From a bacterium UBP8_UBA817 (GTDB taxonomy: Bacteria; Margulisbacteria; Marinamargulisbacteria; SXXA01; SICP01): a DNA stretch of 36,347 nucleotides. A program made the translations under genes and the position numbers. The DNA lies in the NCBI GenBank assembly GCA_945898045.1, contig CAMDGG010000011.1, forward strand, positions 1 through 36,347, read 5' to 3'. The notes beneath the pieces are model-generated. The model was not told where the DNA came from. It ran no database searches and saw only the letters and a list, made by a program, of their open reading frames with translations. Shown piece after piece: positions 16,685 to 24,792 of the stretch; position 1 is the first letter of the stretch; the number at the start of each line of letters is the position of its first letter.

Positions 16685-18607
16685 TTATTCAAAGGCCTTT
16701 TCTTGAGTGAGTGCGAGCGCCATTCCCATGAGAGCGATGAATAAAAAGACGGTAGCTACTACGCCAAAGTTGAAAACAGTTTGTGCGAGATAAATGATCA
16801 CCCCTGAGGCGGTTCCCGAAATGAGATATCTATAAGGGTTTTTTTGTTTTTCAAATAGGCCACTTAAGATCAGAAATAACCATCCACCTATGAACGCACC
16901 ATAGTAGGCTAAAAACCCTAAAATTCCGGATGTTGCCAATGTATTGAGGTAGGCGTTGTGGAGCCTATCTGGCGTAAAATTGTGTCCGCCTTCTAGAATG
17001 CCGTAATCGGATCTCCGGTATTTGGGGTACATATATTTGATCGTATCGAGTCCACTGCCTATGAGCCAATAGTCTTTGATCCAAGGAATAGAACTTTTCC
17101 ACATAGATGTGCGCGCAGTGCCTTTCAATGCGTCTTTTTCGTAGCTATTTAAACGACCAATAACGTTTGTTGTTGAGCGTAATTTATCTACATTTCCATC
17201 AAAAATTTTATTTATGTAAACGGGAATGACAGGAATTAATATTACGGCACCAAATAAAATTAGGTGTGATAAAAGCCATTTTTTTTTCTCATGTATCATC
17301 TCGGGCTCATGTTTGAAAATGAGTTCGTAGAAACTCCAAATTAAGAGTGCGTAAAGTCCGGTGGAGAGAAGCGAGATGGAAATGTATTGGAGTTTTACAA
17401 AAATAACGATAATGACAACGCGTGTTAAGAAATGTCTTTGTGCCCCTAAAGTATGTTTGCATGCGTAGATAAAATATCCACTAAGTAGGATATGAATAGG
17501 AAGATAGCCCCAGATAGGAAGGCCCGTAAAGTCCATGAAAAAATTTGCAGTAATGACAACTAGATTGATGGCGATGAGGGCATAATTTTTTAGTGATAAT
17601 TTTTTGGGATTGTTTTCTTGGTATTTTGCGACACAGAGTGCGTGGATGGTGTAGGCAATGATAACGGCAAAAATAAAGACGGCATGAATGGGGCTTTTGA
17701 GATGGAATTTGAAAAATGCAGTGAGATAGAGTGCTCCCAGTCCGACGGAGGTGAATATGAAATCCAAAAAGAATGTTTTTTTTGTACGCATGTCAAAATA
17801 ATTGATGGCCAAGAGATAGAAAAGTGTCATAGCGGCAACAAATCCAAGCCAGGAAGCGCGTGAGAAAGAGAGGAATTGTGCATAATAGATAATGCTGGTT
17901 CCTGCAAAAATAGCCCATTTTAAATAGGTGATTTTAGTGCTATTTGTGTCTTTGTATTTCTCAGTTAGAAAGAGGGTGAGCCCTAAACTCACAGGGACCG
18001 TCATGGCGACATAGGCGCAAAAGTGCACTGGATTATTGATACAGGCGAACACACGTGCGGTAGGATCTACGCTCCAATTCATGAAGTCGAGACCGAAGCT
18101 TTGAAAGACGCCATATATAGATGACATGACGGTAGGGATTAATAAGCTGGCTAGTATCCATTTGAGTTGAGATTCTTTTTTAATGAGTTTGGCGAACATG
18201 AGGAATAGTAGGGTGTAATTGGTGACGGTGATGATACCTTCCCAGCGATCGTAGGCGCCAATGATGCTGATCCAGATATTTTGAGAAAACACAGTTGAGA
18301 TGATGGTGAGAATTGTCCAGATTAAAATCGGCCATTCAAGGCCAGTTTTGCGCCATTTGAGTGTGAGGACAGTGAAGTAGCCGTTTGGATGTTCTGTTTC
18401 TTCAATATCGTTTGATTTTTCTATGATGGCTTTAAAGATCCAGAGAAAAATGGTGACAAGTGTGACGAGTCGCATGAGTAGCATTTTGTTGACTTCAAAT
18501 ACCGATCTCGTGAGGGGGGTGAATATGAGGGGAATGCCAATTAAAAGGGCGCATAACAAAATTGTAAACGCTGTGTTAAATACTTTTGTGAATGTGGGCC
18601 GTGTCAT
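16685..18607 (-). CDS. O-antigen ligase/polymerase-like membrane protein (Wzy_C)
   Basis: The 640-residue protein has about a dozen hydrophobic segments and a large soluble loop near 480-560 containing GSGLDTIKYMYPKYRR and then DRLHNAYLNTLATSGILG. This is the Wzy_C/RfaL-type loop and following helix, with the His and Arg typical of O-antigen ligases, polymerases and related glycosyl-PP-lipid transferases. It should act on the periplasmic face of the inner membrane. WaaL versus Wzy cannot be told from sequence alone. The ATG at 18607 has no clear Shine-Dalgarno. It heads an operon with the TPR protein and hflX, divergent from yajQ. No glycosyltransferase cluster surrounds it. Confidence 0.82.
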   Translation of the reverse strand: MTRPTFTKVFNTAFTILLCALLIGIPLIFTPLTRSVFEVNKMLLMRLVTLVTIFLWIFKAIIEKSNDIEETEHPNGYFTVLTLKWRKTGLEWPILIWTILTIISTVFSQNIWISIIGAYDRWEGIITVTNYTLLFLMFAKLIKKESQLKWILASLLIPTVMSSIYGVFQSFGLDFMNWSVDPTARVFACINNPVHFCAYVAMTVPVSLGLTLFLTEKYKDTNSTKITYLKWAIFAGTSIIYYAQFLSFSRASWLGFVAAMTLFYLLAINYFDMRTKKTFFLDFIFTSVGLGALYLTAFFKFHLKSPIHAVFIFAVIIAYTIHALCVAKYQENNPKKLSLKNYALIAINLVVITANFFMDFTGLPIWGYLPIHILLSGYFIYACKHTLGAQRHFLTRVVIIVIFVKLQYISISLLSTGLYALLIWSFYELIFKHEPEMIHEKKKWLLSHLILFGAVILIPVIPVYINKIFDGNVDKLRSTTNVIGRLNSYEKDALKGTARTSMWKSSIPWIKDYWLIGSGLDTIKYMYPKYRRSDYGILEGGHNFTPDRLHNAYLNTLATSGILGFLAYYGAFIGGWLFLILSGLFEKQKNPYRYLISGTASGVIIYLAQTVFNFGVVATVFLFIALMGMALALTQEKAFE

Positions 18608-18611
18608 AACT

Positions 18612-18638
18612 TTAACAATATCATAATTCTGTTACAAT
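18612..18638 (+). promoter_or_regulatory. Candidate promoter of yajQ-efp-DUF3467-tadA
   Basis: TTAACA at 18612-18617 (5 of 6) and TACAAT at 18633-18638 (5 of 6) are 15 bases apart, a short spacer. The predicted start near 18645 leaves room for the Shine-Dalgarno AGGAG at 18657-18661. Confidence 0.35.
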
Positions 18639-18668
18639 TTGCACATCTTGATTTTTAGGAGAATAGGT

Positions 18669-19163
18669 ATGGCAGATCATTCATTTGACGTGGTTTCGAA
18701 AGTAAATTTACAAGAAGTTTTAAACGCCGTTCAGCAAACAGAAAAAGAAGTGGCGACGCGGTATGATATGAAAGATTCGGACAGTACGATTGAATTGAAA
18801 GAGGCAGATAGTAAGATTTTATTGGCCTCTTCTGATGACTATAAGCTGAATGCGTTATACGAAATACTGACACAAAAATTAGCGAAACGTAATGTGTCTG
18901 TAAAGGCGCTTCAAGCCGGAAAAATTGAGTCTGCATCGGGGGGTACAGTGCGGCAAGAAATTGTGATTCAAAAAGGGCTGATTCAAGAGCATTCTAAAAT
19001 TGTGTCTAAAGATATTAAAGATGCAAAATTAAAAGTTCAAGTAAATATTCAAGGGGATCAGATACGTGTTGTTGGTAAAAATATCGATGACTTGCAAACG
19101 GTTATTCATATGATTAAAGAAAAAAATTATCCCTTTCATTTAGAATATATTAACTATAGGTAG
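18669..19163 (+). CDS. YajQ-family nucleotide-binding protein
   Basis: The 164-residue protein matches the YajQ family along its length: HSFDVVSKVNLQEVLNAV at the start, then TEKEVATRYDMKDS, and IRVVGKNIDDLQTVI near the end. The fold is two ferredoxin-like domains. Some members bind cyclic di-GMP (shown in Xanthomonas), others bind tRNA or GTP, so the ligand here is open. The start at 18669 is supported by TAGGAGAATAGGT immediately upstream; an upstream in-frame ATG at 18639 is rejected. It leads an operon with efp 12 bases downstream. Confidence 0.93.
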   Translation: MADHSFDVVSKVNLQEVLNAVQQTEKEVATRYDMKDSDSTIELKEADSKILLASSDDYKLNALYEILTQKLAKRNVSVKALQAGKIESASGGTVRQEIVIQKGLIQEHSKIVSKDIKDAKLKVQVNIQGDQIRVVGKNIDDLQTVIHMIKEKNYPFHLEYINYR

Positions 19164-19175
19164 GAGACTTTAAAG

Positions 19176-19736
19176 ATGATTATTAATGCAACGCAATTGC
19201 GTACGGGTATGATTATTAATTTAGAAAATGAGTTATATCGGGTGACGTATATGATGCATGTGACGCCTGGAAAAGGTGTGGCTTGTGTTCAAACAAAACT
19301 AAAAAATATTGTGACGTCTAAAAATTTGGAGATGCGTTTTCGGTCTGCAGATCGTGTTGATAAAGCAGAGTTTGAAACTCGTGAAATGCAGTTTTTATAT
19401 AAAGAACCCACGGGTTATATTTTTATGGATAATGAAAGTTATGAGCAACAGTCGTTATCGTCAGAGCTATTAGGGACCTACGATAAATATTTGAAAGAAG
19501 GTCATGTGTATCCTGTGAATTTTTATCAGGGGACTGCGGTTGGGATTATTATGCCTAATAGCATTGAACTAAAAGTAGATTACGCACCCCCAGAAATTAA
19601 GCGCGCTACCGCTAATAATTCGTTGAGACCGGTGACGTTGGAAAATGGTATGGAAGTTAATGCGCCTGGATTTATTAAGTCTGGTGATGTAATTCGTGTG
19701 AATACTGAAACCGATGAGTATATTGAGAGGGCATAA
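19176..19736 (+). CDS. efp: Translation elongation factor P
   Basis: EF-P enters the ribosomal E site and helps form peptide bonds at consecutive prolines. The 186-residue protein has the three-domain layout. The KOW-like domain I holds the tip loop HVTPGKGVA, where K33 occupies the position that is lysylated, rhamnosylated or otherwise modified in other bacteria. Domains II and III end with the conserved GDVIRVNTETDEYIERA. A Lys, not Arg, at the tip fits an EpmA-type or unmodified factor; no modification enzyme gene is in the window. The Shine-Dalgarno TAGGAG lies at the end of yajQ. The DUF3467 gene follows two bases after the stop. Confidence 0.96.
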   Translation: MIINATQLRTGMIINLENELYRVTYMMHVTPGKGVACVQTKLKNIVTSKNLEMRFRSADRVDKAEFETREMQFLYKEPTGYIFMDNESYEQQSLSSELLGTYDKYLKEGHVYPVNFYQGTAVGIIMPNSIELKVDYAPPEIKRATANNSLRPVTLENGMEVNAPGFIKSGDVIRVNTETDEYIERA

Positions 19737-19738
19737 CT

Positions 19739-20041
19739 ATGACAAAAGATGCGTCTCATGAGGATGTTGTTAATATTCAGGTTGATGTTGACCCAGTTGT
19801 TGCTCAGGGCATGTATGTAAATTTGGCGATTGGAAATTTTAATCGTGAAGAGTTTGTGACAGATTTTGTTTTTTTGCAGCCAGGAAGCACTAAGGGACAA
19901 GTGAGATCAAGAGTAATTTTGTCGCCACGTAATGCGAAGCGTTTGATGACGATGATGCAAGAAAATATAGCGACGTATGAATCTAAATTTGGTGTGATTA
20001 CAGAAGATCCTCAAGCTGGGGTGCAGTTTAGTTTTAATTGA
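19739..20041 (+). CDS. DUF3467 small conserved protein
   Basis: The 100-residue protein resembles DUF3467 proteins, a family of unknown function: an opening ARGMYVNLAIGNFNREEF-like core (here AQGMYVNLAIGNFNREEF), then FLQPGSTKGQVRSRVILSP and a terminal helix NAKRLMTMMQENIATYE. It is mostly beta followed by helix, soluble, with no signal peptide. It lies two bases after efp and ten before tadA in a translation-related operon, and GAGAGGG precedes the ATG. That context hints at a role in or near translation, but this is guilt by association only. Confidence 0.8.
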   Translation: MTKDASHEDVVNIQVDVDPVVAQGMYVNLAIGNFNREEFVTDFVFLQPGSTKGQVRSRVILSPRNAKRLMTMMQENIATYESKFGVITEDPQAGVQFSFN

Positions 20042-20050
20042 ATTAGGACT

Positions 20051-20497
20051 ATGACTGATTACTCAGGTCTAACGCTAGCTTTAATTGAAGCCAAAAAAGC
20101 AGCTGCGATGGGAGAGGTTCCTGTCGGTGCTGTTTTGGTTCGTGCCAGTGTAATTGTGGCCACCGGCTTTAATCAAAAAGAAAAATTAAAAGATGTGCTG
20201 GGTCATGCCGAGATACAAGTGATTTCGGAGGCGAGTCGTTTGTTGGGAGATTGGCGTTTAAATGGAACGACGTTGTATACGACGCTTGAGCCTTGTCCGA
20301 TGTGTGCGGGGGTGATTTTACATTCTCGTATTGATAGGGTTGTGTTTGGGGCCTGGGATTTGAAGTGGGGTGCGGCGGGTAGCGTGGTGAATTTGTTTGT
20401 ACCTAAGCAGTTTAATCATGTGACGGAAATTGTGTATGTGCCTATGGTTGAATGCGAGGAGATTTTGAGGGATTTTTTTAGGGAGAGGAGAGGTTAA
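20051..20497 (+). CDS. tadA: tRNA-specific adenosine deaminase
   Basis: Converts A34 of tRNA-Arg(ACG) to inosine. The 148-residue deaminase has the zinc-site motifs HAEIQVI (about 56-62, with the proton-shuttling Glu) and EPCPMCAGVI (about 82-91, two Cys ligands). It also has the family start EAKKAAAMGEVPVGAVLV. Length is usual for the family. ATG 20051 has AGGA just upstream. The stop TAA lies in the palindrome TTAA shared with the metW stop on the other strand, a four-base tail-to-tail overlap. Confidence 0.94.
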   Translation: MTDYSGLTLALIEAKKAAAMGEVPVGAVLVRASVIVATGFNQKEKLKDVLGHAEIQVISEASRLLGDWRLNGTTLYTTLEPCPMCAGVILHSRIDRVVFGAWDLKWGAAGSVVNLFVPKQFNHVTEIVYVPMVECEEILRDFFRERRG

Positions 20498-21060
20498 TCT
20501 TTTTTTCCAGACTTCACCACAAACAGTCCCTTTTTTGAAAACAAATTAGACTGATTGTCCGATAAAATTTTAATATTGTTTTGTTCGCATAGGTGACGAA
20601 AATCTCTGATAGAAACGACTCTGATGTTAGGGGTGTCATACCACTCGTAAGGTAGCGTTTTTGTTTTTGGGGCTTGGCCGGTCAGGAGTAGTTGAATACG
20701 TATTTCCCAGTAGCCGAAGTTGGGAAAGGTGATGATTGCTTTGTGGCCAACGCGGAGCATTTCTTCGATGACGTAGAGAGGGCGGGTGACTTGTTGAAGT
20801 GTTTGGCTGAGAATAACGTAGTCGAATGCGTGATCTGAAAAGTCGGAGAGGCCTTCGTCGATGTTGCCATGAAATGTAGAGATGCCGCGTTTGGTACAGG
20901 CTAAAATATGATCGTATTGGATGTCGATTCCGTAGCCTTGGCAGTTTTTTTCTTTGCGTAATTGGTCGAGTAAATCGCCGTCACCACAGCCCAAATCCAG
21001 GACTCTCGCTCCGTTGGGTATGGCGTTGAGTATGTAAGTGTTATACATGTTATTTCTCAT
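20494..21060 (-). CDS. metW: Methionine biosynthesis protein MetW (methyltransferase-like)
   Basis: MetW is a small class I SAM-methyltransferase-fold protein that partners MetX in many bacteria. The 188-residue product has motif I VLDLGCGDGDLL (about 20-31), a GIDI motif II, FDYVILSQTLQQV (about 79-91) and the family tail with FPNFGYWEIRIQLL and LPYEWYDTPN. The ATG at 21060 lies inside metX (11-base overlap) and gives an MR start as in other MetW proteins; an ATG at 21048 is possible. Its position directly after metX confirms the assignment. Confidence 0.92.
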   Translation of the reverse strand: MRNNMYNTYILNAIPNGARVLDLGCGDGDLLDQLRKEKNCQGYGIDIQYDHILACTKRGISTFHGNIDEGLSDFSDHAFDYVILSQTLQQVTRPLYVIEEMLRVGHKAIITFPNFGYWEIRIQLLLTGQAPKTKTLPYEWYDTPNIRVVSIRDFRHLCEQNNIKILSDNQSNLFSKKGLFVVKSGKKD

Positions 21061-22114
21061 GTGTATTTTCCAAAAAGCTTTGAATCAGTTTTGATAATTG
21101 GTCATTTTCCATTAAGAAAGAATCATGTCCGTGGGAGGCTTCGATTTCGCAATAGGTGACGGGTTTGTTTTGTTTCATGAGTGCTTTCACGATGCGTTTG
21201 CTTTCGCGTGCAGGATAGAGCCAGTCTGATGAAATGGATAGGATAAGGAAATTGGCTTGGGTGTTTTTGAAGGCTTCTTCTAAGCTGCCATATTTTTTGG
21301 AGAGATCGAAATAACTCATGGCTTTAGCAAGGTATAAATAACTGTTGGCATCGAATCGGTTGACGAACTTGTCACCTTGATACTTAAGATAACTTTCAAT
21401 TTCAAAATCGGTTGAAAAATCGTATCCGTAATCTTCTTTTTTGAGCAGACGTCGTCCAAATTTTTCGCTCATCGACTCGTCGGATCGGTAGGTAATGTGT
21501 CCAATCATGCGTGCAATTGAAAGCCCATGTTTGGGGACGGTTTCCTCTGCATAGTTTCCTTGTTGAAAATTGGGGTCCGATATAATGGCTTCGCGGCCTA
21601 CTGCATTAAAGGCAAGTGCTTGGGGTGCCAATTCTGCTGATGTGGCAATGGCAACGCAGGTTCTAATATTTTCTGGATAAAGAACGGCCCACTCTAATGC
21701 TTGCATACCGCCCATAGAGCCTCCAATCACCGAGGCTAAACTAGAAATATCTAGTGAATCGATGAGTTTTTTTTGGGCGTTGACCATGTCGGTGATAGTA
21801 ATGACGGGAAAAGACAGATTGTAAGGGGTGTCTGTTTTGGGATTGATACTGGCTGGACCGGTTGAGCCGTAGCAGCTACCAATAGTATTGGAGCAGATCA
21901 CAAAATATTGGTTTGTATCGATTGCTTTTCCGGGCCCCACTTGTGTTTCCCACCATATGACAGCGTCTGCATCACCACTTAAGGCATGACAGATTAAGAG
22001 GGCATTTGATTTGTTTTGATTGAGTGTGCCGTAGGTTGTATAAACTATTTCAAAAGCACCTAATTCTTGTCCACTAGATAACTCTAGGTTTTGTCCTTTA
22101 AATATTAGAGACAT
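21050..22114 (-). CDS. metX: Homoserine O-acyltransferase (MetX)
   Basis: Activates homoserine with an acyl-CoA in methionine synthesis. The 354-residue alpha/beta hydrolase has CHALSGDADA (about 42-51), the nucleophile S133 in GGSMGGMQALEW, and the catalytic His and supporting residues in SHGHDSFL near the C-terminus. Acetyl versus succinyl specificity cannot be fixed by eye; MetX paired with MetW is often a succinyltransferase in proteobacteria. The ATG overlaps the end of gshA by ten bases, so gshA-metX-metW form one coupled sulfur-amino-acid operon. Confidence 0.93.
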   Translation of the reverse strand: MSLIFKGQNLELSSGQELGAFEIVYTTYGTLNQNKSNALLICHALSGDADAVIWWETQVGPGKAIDTNQYFVICSNTIGSCYGSTGPASINPKTDTPYNLSFPVITITDMVNAQKKLIDSLDISSLASVIGGSMGGMQALEWAVLYPENIRTCVAIATSAELAPQALAFNAVGREAIISDPNFQQGNYAEETVPKHGLSIARMIGHITYRSDESMSEKFGRRLLKKEDYGYDFSTDFEIESYLKYQGDKFVNRFDANSYLYLAKAMSYFDLSKKYGSLEEAFKNTQANFLILSISSDWLYPARESKRIVKALMKQNKPVTYCEIEASHGHDSFLMENDQLSKLIQSFLENTHEK

Positions 22115-23349
22115 GCTGATTTTTGTTCCTGAGGTAATTTCGATTGTTCCAATTCACAGATTTCTCGTTTTGCGGCGAGTCCTGCAATTCTTGCTAATAT
22201 TTTGTAGAGTTCTAATTCGGGATCCTCTGTGATTTGGGTGAAAATCATGCCCTGTGAATTGAGATTTTGTCGGTCTGTTTTTTGACTGTTGATACGATAA
22301 AATCCGCCCATAAATTGGTTGGCAATTTGATAGATACACGCTTCTCCGATGTTTTCGTTGATACGTACAATACTAGGAACGCCTTCTTGTAGAATATAGC
22401 GTTCGATGACTTGAGAGCCTTTTCCGACATGTAGTTTGTTGCGTTCTTTTCTATTGAGAGTGAGGATGTCTTCTGCGTTTTCGATGACGTGTATGCCCAT
22501 TCCGTAGGTGCCGTTGTCGGATTTCAAGAAGACGAAGGGCTTTTCTTGTATATGGTGCTCGTCATATTTTTTTTGAATTTCTTTTAATAATCTATCTGTT
22601 TGGAGGAAGAGTTTTTGTCTGTCTTCTTCGGAATTGATATCGATGTGATCTGTGGATTCAAATAGACAAGATAAGAGCCAGGGGTCGATGTCTATGCGTT
22701 TGGCAAAGTCGGTGATGAGTGCATTTGCGACTTTGAAATGATGTGACTTGAGACGAGAATGCCAGCCCGCTTGTAACGAGGGGTAAATGGGTATGGATGC
22801 TTTTTGTAAAATCTCAGGTATACCTGTAGAAAGGTCATTGTTTAAGATGATGAGGTCAAATTGTTTTTCGTCTTTTTCGACATCTTTTAAAATACGGTGT
22901 AGGCAGTTGAGCCGGATTTGTTTTCCTGTTTCTGTTTCAAGGTCAATAAACGGCGTATCTATATTGTCGCAGATAGCGTTTTTTGGGTCTAAAAAAGATG
23001 CGACCGTTACACGGAACCCTGCTTTTTCCATCAGGTTTTGCAAAACCAAGGCATTTTCTAGATACCATTTGTTTCGGGTATGTTCTTCGGTGATGAACAG
23101 GATGTTTTTGGCGTTTGGCACACGATTTTTAATAGCAGTTTGTAGTGCTTGAACAACCTGTGGCGTAATCAGTATATTGTTGAAGCCGGCCGGAAATAAA
23201 TTGGTATCAACAACGGCTGCCTTAAATCCAGCATTACGTACATCTACAGAAGAGTAAAATGGAACACAACAGTTTTGTTCTTGTTTATGTAGCCACTCTT
23301 CTATTTTAGATGAATTTTGGATCAGTTTTTTTTGAATTTTGTCTCTCAT
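22105..23349 (-). CDS. gshA: Glutamate-cysteine ligase, Acidithiobacillus-type GshA
   Basis: Likely forms gamma-glutamylcysteine, the glutathione precursor. The 414-residue protein resembles the distinct GshA family first defined in Acidithiobacillus ferrooxidans, with PFYSSVDVRNAGFKAAVVDT (about 29-48), then NLFPAGFNNI, and later FLKSDNGTYGMGIHVI and VPSIVRINE in an ATP-grasp-like half. It is unrelated in sequence to E. coli GshA. The start is ATG 23349, giving normal family length; a longer in-frame reading to 23475 runs into the divergent gene. There is no Shine-Dalgarno. TATCTT at 23363-23358 is a possible -10 box eight bases upstream. No gshB is present. Confidence 0.8.
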   Translation of the reverse strand: MRDKIQKKLIQNSSKIEEWLHKQEQNCCVPFYSSVDVRNAGFKAAVVDTNLFPAGFNNILITPQVVQALQTAIKNRVPNAKNILFITEEHTRNKWYLENALVLQNLMEKAGFRVTVASFLDPKNAICDNIDTPFIDLETETGKQIRLNCLHRILKDVEKDEKQFDLIILNNDLSTGIPEILQKASIPIYPSLQAGWHSRLKSHHFKVANALITDFAKRIDIDPWLLSCLFESTDHIDINSEEDRQKLFLQTDRLLKEIQKKYDEHHIQEKPFVFLKSDNGTYGMGIHVIENAEDILTLNRKERNKLHVGKGSQVIERYILQEGVPSIVRINENIGEACIYQIANQFMGGFYRINSQKTDRQNLNSQGMIFTQITEDPELELYKILARIAGLAAKREICELEQSKLPQEQKSACL

Positions 23350-23435
23350 TAATAGAGAAGATAGCAGATTTTGTTTTTGCTTGAAATTTTTTTTTCTTCT
23401 AAACCGATAATTAAAAAAACATATTGGAGATTTTT

Positions 23436-24737
23436 GTGAAAAAAATTCTTGCTCAAACACCGGTTCAAATATCACAGGGGATTGCTCTGTTATTAGTGGA
23501 AAAAATACAATCTGGTACGTTATCGTTTTCCGAACAATTTACTTTATTGGATGGAATCAAACATTCTTTGGAACCTAAAGTTATTGAAACTGTAATAAGA
23601 AAACTGGCTAATGAAGGGGCCGATAAAGCTTTGTATGCAATTTTGAGCTATGTCACGAATAATAAATTGGAATTTGATATCAATAGTAAATCCAGTGCTC
23701 TGAAAACAGCGTATGATTTAGCGAAAGAGAAAGGGCACTTAAGTGTTATTGGCGCGTTAACTTGTTTTGGGGTGACTACTCCTGATGGGGGAGAATATGG
23801 TCATTCTGCTACATCAATTGCCAGATATCCTGCGATTTTAGAAGTATATCATCATCTTTCTATTCGTGTTGATTTTACCAAAATTACTCTTATTGGACCT
23901 GGAATGTTGTGGCTTTCTCGCCCTTCTGATTTGAAGGTAGTTGAGGGGTATGTCTCTCCGATTATTACTAGATTCTTTGCAAATCAAGCAATTAAAGATT
24001 TTGAAGAATTAAAGAGTCCTAAAGAAGCCGTTTTGACTTGGTCCGATGTATTGCCTTTTTATTTTTCTATTTTTCCTAAGGCGGAGCTGATTGTAGTGGA
24101 TCGCCCCGATTTGATTGATAGGGCGCTTCATTCGACTATGCTGACTCATTCGGAAATGTATGGGGATATGCTGAATTTTTTCTTGCATTCTTTAATGGAT
24201 GAGTCTTCCGGAGAGGTTATGACACGTTTTGTGGATTGGCATAAACAGGGTAATGATTTTTCACGCGATTCTGTAGGGATGTTTCCAAAAGATTTGTTTG
24301 ACAATCTTATAGAATTCAAACCAGATAAATTTGGACAGCTACCCCAGAGTTTTGCGGCACTCCCGGTTAAGTCTACAGACTGTAATTTAATTGTCGCCCT
24401 TAATGTACTGCAATATCCTGCTCTTAGATGCCGATATGAATCTCAAGATTATCAGTATGATCTAGATAAAATTTTACTATCTTTGTTTCACAGCATGGGG
24501 AATTCGGGAAAAGATGTTCTGATTGTTACGAAAGATAGTCTATCTCCTTATATGGAACCAGGGGGGCTACTTTTTTCTGTGATTAAAAAGGGCATTGTTA
24601 GTCTGGAAGAAATTCCTGATGGTTCTAAGGGAAATTATGAAAAATTAATTGTACTAAAACTCAATTCTCCTAAGGCTTGTTCTCATCTTTTTTCGGAATT
24701 TTTTAAACTTTATCCAGACCAGACTCGTCGTAAATAA
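23436..24737 (+). CDS. Unrecognised protein: helical repeats plus methyltransferase-like fold
   Basis: I do not recognise this 433-residue protein as a named family. Residues 1-135 are helical with an ankyrin-like pair (SALKTAYDLAKEKGHLSVIG, 87-106). From about 148 the order of strands suggests a Rossmann-fold class I methyltransferase: ITLIGPG (150-156) as motif I, LIVVDRP (218-224) ending in an Asp as motif II, NLIVALNVLQY (317-327) as the strand-4 motif, and VLIVTKDS (361-368) as strand 5. Motif I lacks the usual acidic DxGxG form, so activity is uncertain. GTG 23436 is chosen for GGAGA at 23426-23430; an in-frame TTG at 23424 is an alternative. It is divergent from gshA. Confidence 0.7.
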   Translation: MKKILAQTPVQISQGIALLLVEKIQSGTLSFSEQFTLLDGIKHSLEPKVIETVIRKLANEGADKALYAILSYVTNNKLEFDINSKSSALKTAYDLAKEKGHLSVIGALTCFGVTTPDGGEYGHSATSIARYPAILEVYHHLSIRVDFTKITLIGPGMLWLSRPSDLKVVEGYVSPIITRFFANQAIKDFEELKSPKEAVLTWSDVLPFYFSIFPKAELIVVDRPDLIDRALHSTMLTHSEMYGDMLNFFLHSLMDESSGEVMTRFVDWHKQGNDFSRDSVGMFPKDLFDNLIEFKPDKFGQLPQSFAALPVKSTDCNLIVALNVLQYPALRCRYESQDYQYDLDKILLSLFHSMGNSGKDVLIVTKDSLSPYMEPGGLLFSVIKKGIVSLEEIPDGSKGNYEKLIVLKLNSPKACSHLFSEFFKLYPDQTRRK

Positions 24738-24792
24738 ATTGATCTCAAAAAGTTCGTATACATGGGGCTAATTTAACGATAAACTTAACGAA

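Noticed and set aside
22105-23475. A longer start for gshA at 23475.
   Set aside because: It would overlap the divergent gene at 23436 and add a low-complexity basic N-terminus absent from the family; ATG 23349 gives the normal length.
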